This document shows, piece by piece, positions 10,573-19,897 of a stretch of DNA of 64,000 nucleotides. Within the stretch, counting starts at the first letter, position 1, and every line of letters starts with the position of its first letter. The notes beneath the pieces were generated by a model. That model saw nothing but the letters and a program-made list of their open reading frames with translations. It had not been told where the DNA came from and did no database searches. Origin of the DNA: Eimeria necatrix (taxonomy: Eukaryota > Apicomplexa > Conoidasida > Eucoccidiorida > Eimeriidae); contig NW_013654790.1 in assembly GCF_000499385.1 (NCBI RefSeq), positions 1 through 64,000 of the forward strand. The letters run 5' to 3'. A program made the position numbers and the translations under genes.

Positions 10573-10830
10573 TTAATATTAATAATGATAATAATAATAA
10601 TAACAATAATAATAATAATAATAGCAATAATAATAACAAATAATAATACAATAAAAATAATAATAATAATAAATAATAATAATAATGCACTAGTAATAAT
10701 AATAATAACAAATAGTGATACAATAATAATAATAGCAAAATAATATAATAATAATAATAATAATAAATGATAATAATAATACTTATAATAATAATAATTA
10801 ATAATAATAATAAATAATAATAATAATAGT
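10508..10830. repeat. AAT/ATT triplet array
   Basis: Over 300 bases of AAT repeats with scattered GAT, ACA and GCA interruptions. It stands out because nearly all other triplet arrays in the window are CAG/CTG. It is followed (10890-11240) by degenerate T-rich words such as TTACTTTTATTTTA. Confidence 0.9.
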
Positions 10831-12762
10831 TTCTTAAGTATCCACCTTTGGAAGCATCATTTGTTGCGGCTGCTGCTCGTTTTGAGTTCAATTATAATTC
10901 CATTTAATTACTTTTATTTTACTTTATTTACTTTTATTTTATTTTAATTTTGATTACCTCTATTTTACTTCAATTATAATTGCTTCTATTTTAGTTCATC
11001 AGTTTAATTTTATTTACTTTATTTTGTTTGAATTTTAAATGCTGTTATTTTAGTTGAATTTAAATTACTTTTGTTTTAGTTCGAATTTTAATGTCTTTTA
11101 TTTCACTTCAATTTAAATTACTTACATTTAATTCAATTATAATTGCTTTTATTTTTGTTCAATTACAATTACTTTTACTTTATTTTAATCTTAATTACTT
11201 TTATTTTAATTTAAATCACTTTTATTTTTATTTCAAAATATTCCCTAATTGGAAATAAAGCATTCATAAATAATACTTGAAAAATAAATATTTAAAAAGA
11301 GAATTTAAAATTTTAAATGTTGCTAAAAAACAATTTAAATTTTAAATTCTTTTTTTATATCACAACTTTGAAAAGGTGGATTTTTATTTTCCGAAAGAAG
11401 AAATTAAAAGCCCCCGAGTCCCGGATTAATTACAAAGAATAAAAAAAGAAAATAAGAAAGAAATGGATCTTTTTAAACTTCTAAAAACTCCATTTCCTGT
11501 CAAACTCTTTCATAAAAAGAAGGAAAATAAGAAAGAAATGGACCTTTTTGAATTTCCAAAAACTCCATTTCAGGCAAAACTAAAAACTGAGAAATTCCAA
11601 AAAGTTTTTTAAACTCAAAAGGGCTCCCGACTTGAAATGAAAAAGTGTTTTTTAGGACTTTTGAAAAGCCTTTTTGGACTTTTATGAACGCAAATTAGTT
11701 CTTTTTTTTGTTGCTATTGAGGCTTTAACGGAGTGCCAATAAAGGCCCGTTCTGGTGAAGACTTTGAGGCAAATTTATTCTTTTTTTTGCATTTAAAAAC
11801 ATTTAAAATGCAAAAAGTGAATTTTAAAATATTTATTTGCTGCTGCAGCGCAGCCAGAGAGGCCGCTGGGCCTCTGGCTCGCAAGCCATTATTGTGTCCG
11901 TGGCAAAAAGCCAAAAGAGCTTTTTGAGTTTTTAGAATGCAAGTGCCATTAAACTAAAAAAAAGAAAGAGTCCAGCGCCCCCTCTGCGTTGCTGAGCTTC
12001 TAAAAAGACAGAAACAAAAACAATTCATTTAATTCATTTAATTCATTTAAATGCATCTTTTCATGCGGCTAACTGCGAAAGTAAAGAAAGCAAGAAGAGT
12101 ATGCGCTAGCCCGCGGAGTCCGGGCTGCGAAATGTTAATTAAAATGAACTAAAAGTGGAATAAAAATAAAAATAAAAATAAAAATAAAAATGATATTTGA
12201 ATGAGGCTGGAGAACTTCCAGTTTCTGAATTGTCAGTGCAGCTTCGGGTGTACGCACAGACCCCACTGCGCAGCCGGCAGCCCGCGCTGACAGAGAATTG
12301 CGCAGTTTTCTCGAAAAGAATAAAACAAAATGAAATATATTATTTTAAATTTGAAAAAGAACAAAATAAATAAAATAGATTACTTTAAATTTGCAGAGAT
12401 TCCCCGGACTTGGAGGGTCGGATCGCGGGAAGTGCGCATGCAGCTGTCTGCGTGGGACTTTGCCGGCGCCGCCAGCCACTGGCGGAGAGGCCAGAAGTTC
12501 TTCTTTTAATTCTTTTGGTGTTTGAAATAACATTTGTGAACGTGAAATAACATTTGTGAACGCAAAAGTCCAAATTCGGCGAAGTTTCCACTTCAGCAGC
12601 TTCGGAGCAGCAAAAGATTCGGCTGTCTGGACAGCCGTCGCGGCGGCGCAGCTGCACACTTGGGCGGCTGTCGAGCAGCAAAACATTTTTTTGAACTTTT
12701 CAGAAGAAGCGGAGTTCTTATTTCCTTCTTCGCAGCCACAGAAAGCCGGGACTCTCTCCCGG

Positions 12763-12818
<56 letters not shown>

Positions 12819-12820
12819 AG

Positions 12821-12955
12821 ATGGCGCAAGACACGGCGAGCGCAATTCTGAAGGACGAGGAGGCGCTGGGCCTTCGGGAGGAAAAGAAGACAGCGGACTT
12901 CTCCTCTCAGGCGGATGCGCTCATCCAACGCGTGGAGCAGGCCCGCGAGGTAGGC

Positions 12956-12993
<38 letters not shown>

Positions 12994-13125
12994 GCTGCTG
13001 CTGCTGTGCTGCTGCTGTGCTGCTGCTGCTGCTGCTGCTGTGCTGCTGCTGCTGTGCTGCTGCTGCTGCTGCTGCTGCTGCTGTGCTGCTGCTGCAGCTG
13101 CTCCCCGCTCCCCTCCCCTCCCTCC

Positions 13126-13160
<35 letters not shown>

Positions 13161-13412
13161 ACCAGTGGTCTTCCTGCTTCTGCTGCTGCAGGCCGGGGGC
13201 CTGGCAGCTGCTGCTGCTTTCGGGGAAGAGCTGTTGGCTTTGGAGAAGAAGTGCCGCCAAGCCCAAGACGGCCCCAGCAGCGCCCGCGTCTGCGAGGCTT
13301 ACCTGCGGACTTTGGTGTCAGTGAAGGGCCCTGGGGGGGAGCTGCGGCTGGACCCCTCTGCGGAGCTGCTGGTGGACCCCCTGGCCCTCAGCCCCGGCCC
13401 CAGCCCCCTGCT

Positions 13413-13470
<58 letters not shown>

Positions 13471-13841
13471 CTGCTGCAGCAGCCGCCCGCGGGGTGGTGC
13501 GTGGCCTTCGCCCCCGGCTGCGGGCTGGGCGGCCTCGCCCGCGAGGCCGCCGCGCTGCTGCGGCGCCGCGGGCAGCTAAAGAGGGCCGTTGCTGCAGTGC
13601 TGCGGCTTTGCATGCAGCTGCTGCGCTTTCTGCAGCAGCAGCAAAGACTGGAGCTCATTGAGGCTCTCAAGGCCGCCACCGAGGGCAAGGTGAGGCCTGC
13701 ATGCATGCAGAATGCATGCACAAGTGCATGCAAAAGTGTGCATGCATGCATGCATGCATGGTGCATGCAGGCATGGTGCATGCATGCAGGCAGGTGTGCA
13801 GGTGTGCATGCATGCATGCAAGACGTCCAGGCGGGACAAAG

Positions 13842-13892
<51 letters not shown>

Positions 13893-14133
13893 ATGCATGC
13901 ATGGAGTTGTGTTGCGTGCAGATATTTGTGGAAGTCGAGCGGGCGCGGCTGATTTTGTTGGCGGCGCTGATGCAGGAAAAGGCCGGCAATGTCGAAGAGG
14001 CCGCGCGCATGCTGCAGGACGTCCAGGTGCCACAAACTGCTGCTGCTGCTGCTGCTGCTGCTGCAGCTGGTGTTGCTGCTGCTGCTGCTGCAGGAGCTGG
14101 TGTTGCTGCTGCTGCTGCTGCTGCAGGAGCTGG

Positions 14134-14164
<31 letters not shown>

Positions 14165-14788
14165 GGAGCTGCTGCTGCTACTGCTGCTGCTGCTGCTGCT
14201 GGAGCTGGTGTTGCTGCTGCTGCTGCTGCTGCTGCTGCAGGTGGAGACTTTCGGAGCGATGGAGCGGGAGGAAAAGACGAAGTACATTCTGAAGCAAATG
14301 ATGCTGCTGCTGCAGCAGTCGGACTTCATCCGCTGCCAGATCGTCAGCAAGAAGCTGAGTCCGAAGCTGCTGGAGGCGCCGGACTTGCAAACTTTAAAAG
14401 TCAAATATTACGAACTTATGATCTTTTATTATTTGCACGAAGAAGCACTTCTTGATGTTGCGAAATGTTTTGGCCACATTTACAACACGCAGATCGTCCG
14501 CGACGACTCCGCGCGCACGAACGAGGTGTACATACACCCGAAATCCGTGCAGAACAGATCCTTCAAAACCGTTTTTCTTCCGTTTTGCAATTTAAAACTG
14601 TCTTTTCTTTTCTTTTATTTCTAAATATTGTTTTTTTTTGTTTTTTTATTTCAAAAATGTCTTTATTTTCTCGTAATCGGCTGCTTTCCGCTTCCTCTGC
14701 AGTGCCTCGAGTTCTTCAGCATCTTCATGGTCCTCGCGCCCTTCGACTCCGAAGCCCAAGAGCTCATTTCCAAAACCCTAAAAGAAGG

Positions 14789-14855
<67 letters not shown>

Positions 14856-15113
14856 TGGATTGCTGCTGCAGTTGATTGATTGAGTTGCAAGTTTGCTGCT
14901 TGGGTGCTGCAGAGATCAAGAAGCTGCAGCAGCTGCCGACCTTCGAGTGAGTTCATTTTGCTGATTTGAAGTTTTTGATTTTTTTTAATTTTGCATTAAA
15001 TGGATTTATCACTTTCAACTTGCTGCAGTTTTCTCTGTCTTCTTTTGCAGACTTTTTCTTGTGAAATCCCACAGAGTGGCTCTTGCCCGCAGCAGAGCAA
15101 CTGCTGCTGCTGC

Positions 15114-15149
<36 letters not shown>

Positions 15150-15513
15150 AGCAGGCGTGTGTGTGGCTTTGCTGCTTGCTGCAGGCAGCTGCTGCGGGAC
15201 TTGTCGGGAGAAGAACTTCTGTCTTGGCCTTTGCCTTATGATGCAGATTTGCATTTGCATGCAGCTTTTGGCGAAGACAAGTTCCCGGGGTGCGGCACTT
15301 GGGGTGTACGTACACCCCAGCGCCGCGCGCGCTGGGGGCCTGCTGCTGCCGCCGTCACTTTTGTTCTTTTCGCGTTTCTTGCATGCATTTGTTCTCCACT
15401 TTTTCCAAAAGATTTTCTTTTGCTGCTGCTCTTCCTTCTTTGTTGCTGCAGAGGAGAGAAGAGGTGGACGCTGCTGCGCAAACGCGTAATCCAGCATGTG
15501 AGCAGCAGCAGCT

Positions 15514-15550
<37 letters not shown>

Positions 15551-16123
15551 CAGCAGCGCGTAGTGCTTCCCTGGCCCCACAGAATTGAAGTTAATTGGTT
15601 TCTAGCAACTTTGGCAGCTGCTTAAGCAGCTAGTGGGGCCCCTGTGGCAGCAAAAAGGACCTTGTGGGGTTTGCTGCTGCTTGCCTTGTGGGATTTGCTG
15701 CTGCTGCTTGCCTTGTGGGGTTTGCTGCTGCTGCTTGCCTTGTGGGGTTTGCTGCTGCTGCTCGCCTTGTGGGGTTTGCTGCTGCTGCTTGCCTTGTGGG
15801 ATTTGCTGCTGCTGCTTGCCTTGTGGGGTTTGCTGCTGCTGCTCGCAGAACCTCCGAGTGTTGTGCGCAAACTACAGTGTCATTCATTTGGGGCGCGTGG
15901 CTTCGCTGCTGGGGATTCCCGAAGAGGTCCGTTTGCTGCTGCTGCGCTGCAGCTCCTTTTGCTGCAGTTGGGCGCTTTTGCTGCAGCAGCGCGGTGTCTG
16001 TACACCTCAGCGCCGCGGCGCTGCTGCTGCTGCGCTGCTGCTGCTGCGCTGCAGCGCCCCGTGCTGCAGTTGGGCGCTTTTTGCTGAGGAGGGCGCAGAA
16101 CTGCGCAGCGCCTGACAGCCGCG

Positions 16124-16164
<41 letters not shown>

Positions 16165-16635
16165 AGGAAGCAGAGGCGGAGCTGTCGGAGCTGGCCAGCG
16201 CGGGAGTGCTGGATGCGAAGATAGACCGGCCGGCAAGAACTGTGGCATTTGGAAAGCCCAAAACAGATTTAGTAGTTTTAGAAGAATGGTCTTCTGCGTT
16301 GTCGAAGTGAGCGGCGGCGCGCGCGAGCTGTCGATACACCTGGCGCCGCGCGGCGAGCTGCCTATACACCTGAAGCCGCGCGGCGAGGTGTCTGTACACC
16401 TGAAGGCGGGGTCGCTCCCCTGCACTTCTGGCGGCCCTTTCTGCACTTAAAGTGCTCCATTAATTGTTTTATTTTGCATTTAAATGTATTATTAATTGTT
16501 TTGTTTTGCTTTTTGTGGCTGCTTTCCAGGCTGCTGGACAAAGTGGACCTCTGCTGCCACATGATTCAAAAAGAACGCATGGTGCATGCAGCGCGGGCAA
16601 AGGCAGCAGCAGCAAACGCGCGAATGGCTTCTTGA
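12821..16635 (+). CDS. RPN5: 26S proteasome lid subunit RPN5 (PSMD12 homologue)
   Basis: RPN5 is a PCI-domain scaffold of the 19S lid, placed next to the deubiquitinase RPN11. Eleven exons splice in phase: 12821-12949, 13192-13689, 13922-14026, 14241-14525, 14703-14787, 14913-14946, 15185-15289, 15452-15497, 15849-15926, 16167-16306 and 16530-16635, giving 536 residues against about 456 in human. Diagnostic segments in order are ALKAATEGK, IFVEVERARLILLAAL, VETFGAMEREEKTKYI, LKVKYYELMI, LEFFSIFMVLAPFDSEAQ, LLRDLSGEELLSWPLPY, GEKRWTLLRKRVIQH, NLRVLCANYSVIHLGRVASL and the C-terminal LLDKVDLCCHMIQKERM. Exon 2 carries a polyGln run encoded by CAG. Introns are dominated by CTG arrays, TGCATGC and palindromes; several acceptors are simply the end of a CTG run. 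Start ATG follows a CTG array and TGAG. All joins were read by eye, but every phase agrees. Confidence 0.93.
12957..13191 (+). repeat. CTG arrays filling RPN5 intron 1
   Basis: The intron 12950-13191 is mostly CTG with TGCTGCTGTG variants and one C-rich patch (CCCCTCCCCTCC). It ends in TGCTGCTGCAG, the acceptor. Introns 2, 3, 5 and 9 of the same gene are built the same way. Confidence 0.85.
14525..14538 (+). other. GGTGTACATACACC at the RPN5 intron 4 donor
   Basis: The palindrome variant begins with the last exon base, so the 5' splice site GAG|GTGTACATACACC is itself the left arm. Confidence 0.8.
15301..15318 (+). other. Perfect palindrome in RPN5 intron 7
   Basis: GGGGTGTACGTACACCCC lies 11 bases after the 5' splice site at 15290. 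It is an exact 18-base inverted repeat. Confidence 0.85.
15664..15848 (+). repeat. 27-bp minisatellite ending in the RPN5 exon 9 acceptor
   Basis: About seven copies of a 27-base unit (TTGCCTTGTGGGGTTTGCTG plus CTGCTGC) fill the 3' half of intron 8. The last copy mutates from CTCGCC to CTCGCAG, which is the acceptor used before exon 9 at 15849. The 5' end of the same intron is a CAG array directly after GTGAG. Confidence 0.9.
16325..16410 (+). repeat. Three tandem copies of the palindrome unit
   Basis: Three units of about 32 bases, each containing a variant of GCTGTCGATACACC followed by a CGCCGCGCGGCGAG-like GC palindrome. They lie in RPN5 intron 10 (16307-16529). They show the extended form of the dispersed element: a GTGT..ACACC core flanked by GCGCGG arms. 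Confidence 0.8.
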
Positions 16636-17452
16636 ACTTTGCACTTTTTGGATCTTTTCCAAGTTCAAAACATTCAAAGAAGTCTCCAGAGACTTCGAAA
16701 ATAATTCAACTTTTATTCTTTCTGAATTCTCTCCAAATATTTTTCCGCTTTTGTTCTTATCTCGCATTCCACTTTTTGTGAAGTTCTCTCGAGGACTTTC
16801 CAAAGCTTAATGGATTTGCTCGGGCGGCATCCACTGAGCAAGAATCGCCTGCTGCTGTTGCTGCTGCTGCAGCATTGCTGCTGCTGCAGCATTCCTGCTG
16901 CTGCAGCATTCCTGCTGCTGCAGCATTGCTGCTGCTGCAGCATTCCTGCTGCTGCAGCATGGCTGCTGCGGCTGCAGCAGCTGCTTCTGCTGCTGCTGCA
17001 GCAGCGTTTCTGCTGCTTCTGCAGCTGATGCTTCTGCTGCTGCTGCTGCTGCGACATCTGCAGCAGCTGGAAAAGCTTCCTCAGCAGCAGCAGAATTCAA
17101 ATTCTCTTTTTCTTTCTCTGCAGTTCCGAACTGAGTTTGCTCAGTTAGCAGCAGCTCTTTTCTAGTTATTAAAATGGTAAAGTTATTTTCGAAAAAAAAT
17201 TTATTTTTCTGTCTTGCGAAAGTCTTGAGGAGCTGCAGCGCTGCAGCCAGCCATTTGCTGCAGTGCTGCAGCAGAATAAGCAGCAGCAAATGAGAGCAGC
17301 AACTTGGCAGTTTGGCAGCAGCAGCAGCAGAAGCAGCTGGGGCAGCAACAGCAGCAAATAAGAGCAGCAGTTTGGCAGCAGCAGCAGCAGAAAAAGTGGC
17401 AGACGCAGCATTAGCAGCAAATGGGAACAGCAATTTGGCAGTTTGGCAGCAG

Positions 17453-17485
<33 letters not shown>

Positions 17486-19666
17486 AATAAGTGGGTGGAG
17501 CAGCATTAGCAGCAAATAAAAGCAGCAATTTTGCAGCAGCAGAATAGCCAGGATCTTTTGCTGCTTTTGCTGAAATGAAGTAAAAATGAAAAGAAGAAGA
17601 AATGGACTTTTGTCTTTTTTTAAAAAGATAAAAGAATAAAAGTTCTTCATAATTAACGAGCCCTCTCTGCTGCTTCATCAAATGTTATTTTTTGTTCTTT
17701 TTATTATTTGTTCTTACTTTTTTATTTTGGTAAATACTTTATGCAAGGACCTCTGGCGAATTTTCTTTTTTTCTTTTTTTATCTTTTGTTTTGATTTGCA
17801 CTATTTTGATAAATGCTTTCTGTAATTATCTCTGGCGAATATTCTTTTGATTTTTTTGACATTATTTGATTTTAATTGAAGTTATTTGTTTTATTTTGAT
17901 AAACAATTTATGCAAACTGCATGCAAACTCCCCCCTTTAGCCCAAACGCAGGAAATGGCTGAGTAAAGCCTTTAAGGATTTTGCCAGAACATTTTCTGTA
18001 TGTAAGCAGTTCGGGTTTTAATTTTATTGTTGAAGAAAAGTATTCAACTTTGCATGCAAATGAAGTTAAACTTTAACTACTGATGAGGACAAATATTCAA
18101 ATTTGTTTTAATTTAATTGTTGAAGAAAAGTAGTCAACTTTGCATGCAGATGAAGTTAAACTTTAACTACTGAGGACAAACATTCAAATTTGTTTTAATT
18201 GTTGAAGAAAGGTATTCAACTTTGCGTGCAAATGAAGTTAAACCTGAACTGCTGAGGATAAATATTCAAATTTGTTTTAATTTAATTGTTAAAGAAAAGT
18301 ATTCAACTTTGCATGCAGATGAAGTTAAACTTGAACTGCTGAGGACAAACATTCAACTTTGCATGCAGATGATGCCAAACTTGAATACTGAAGACACAAA
18401 TTCAAATTGCATGCAGAAAGCTCTGCTTTCATATGATGCCAACTTGCTGGAGAATCTTCTTTGAGTATTACTTCAATTATTAAAGAAGAGTTCTCAAATT
18501 TGCATGCAGATGATGCCAAATTATTGAAGGATCTTGGCTGAGTGTTACTTGAATTGCTGCAGACAAATGTTCAAATTTGCATGCAAGATTTTTTTTCTCA
18601 TGATGGCAAACTATTGAAGAATCTTTGCTGATTGTTACTTGAATTGCGAAAGACGAAAAATATTCAAGTTTGCATGCAGAAAGCTCCGGCGTTTCGCTGC
18701 GAATTCACACTGCGTCTTGCTGTTTCGCATGAAGATAAACTTCTGAAGAGTCTTTGCCGAGTATTAATTTAATTACTAAAGACAAATATATTCACATTTG
18801 CATGCAGAAAGCTGTTGAAGAATCTCCACTGAGTCTGCAGGCATTTGCTGCGGTGCGCTCTGCTGCTGCAGAAAACATGAATGGCAAGTGTGTCTGCTCG
18901 AGCATTCAGACTTGGCCATTTTTCAGCAATAAACGAGAATTGTCTCAGAGCTTGTCTTGATCTGCATGCACTGCATGCATATGTGCTTCTCTTTTTATGA
19001 ATAGACTTTGATATTCCTTTTTTCTGCAACGAATGGCCGTCAATTCGCTCTTGAAACTGCGAGTTTGCCGGACACCTCGCAGCCAACACTGGGATCTCCT
19101 CTCAAAGACTCTCCCTGGATTTCAATGTGAGTTGTGTTGTTATAAAAATAATTCAATAATTCACCGGAAAGCTTCATTTGGGGAGTCCTATTCCGGAAAC
19201 AACGCAGGCGGCGCTTGACCCTCGCGTGACCCCCGGCCACCGCATGCACAGCAAGCCTCCGTGCAGAACTTCAATATTACTTCCCTATAATGTGAAAAAA
19301 ATTGCAATTTGATTGTTATTGTATTTTAGACTCTGTTTTGGGTGACATGTGGAGGGAAAAAGCGAAGGAAACGCCCGCACTGCTGCCCGCCAGGGGGGTC
19401 CTGCCCGCCGCGGCTACATCACTGAGGAATGCATGACTACACAGCCCTTTTGACTCCAAATATTCTCGTGTCACTTCTCAGTTTCGCTGGGACTAAGGTC
19501 TTCGAGTGCAATTCGCAGTCATTTGTGCTGATCAGCGGCCAGCTGCGTTGCTTCAGCCCCCACCCGAGGTGACTGAGAGCTTCTGGAGCGGCAACTTATG
19601 GCTTTTCCCGGAGAACAGCAGCTGCACTAACTTTTTCGCATACCTTAGAGTCTGAGTGGCGGCAAA
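16636..19666. other. Repeat-rich gap between RPN5 and PIG-A
   Basis: No gene is recognised. About 16850-17070 carries tandem CTGCTGCTGCAGCATTC units. About 17280-17540 carries degenerate GCAGCAGCAGCAAATGAGAGC-like words. About 17690-17920 is T-rich. From about 18010 a 50-130 bp repeat with TTTGCATGCA begins. Frames through these arrays give only low-complexity peptides. Confidence 0.6.
18010..18830. repeat. Long-period repeat containing TTTGCATGCAGATGAAG
   Basis: About ten diverged copies of a unit carrying TTCAACTTTGCATGCAGATG, then AAGTTAAACTTGAACTGCTG, then GACAAATATTCAAATTTG. TGCATGC (once TGCGTGC) occurs at about 18051, 18141, 18222, 18310, 18360, 18408, 18501, 18574, 18672 and 18799. 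It is AT-rich, in contrast to the GC-rich arrays to the left. Confidence 0.8.
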
Positions 19667-19863
19667 ATGGCTCTTCGGGGGGCTGGGGAGGAGGGCAGCA
19701 GCAAAAGCCCAGCCATGGATGTCTGCTACGCAGCAGGTCCCACCGATGACCGCGAGTACAGCGGCTGCTGCTGCTGCCACTGTTCGTGTTCCTGCTGCTG
19801 CAGCGGCCGCGGGGGCGGCTGCGGAAGAGCAGCGCGAGCAGTTTGTGCTGCAGAGCGCACCGG

Positions 19864-19897
<34 letters not shown>

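Larger units (their letters stand above)
8586..12820. other. Repeat-rich stretch without a recognised gene
   Basis: This stretch holds ATTAA runs (8580-8656), CAG runs at about 8753-8791, 9069-9110 and 9463-9494, palindromes at 8972-8985 and 9173-9186, TTTTATTTCA arrays, an AAT array and AT-rich degenerate DNA. A CTG array at 12767-12815 lies directly before the RPN5 start codon. Short open frames here are homopolymeric or lack family resemblance. Confidence 0.5.

Noticed and set aside
10463..10891. 142-codon minus-strand frame of Ile/Leu/Tyr
   Set aside because: It is a translation of the AAT array with no non-repetitive sequence.
12821..14292. RPN5 5' region as VPS35 or another sorting protein
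   Set aside because: The spliced product matches PSMD12/RPN5 blocks throughout (ATEGK, VEVERARL, LAPFDSE, RVIQHN).
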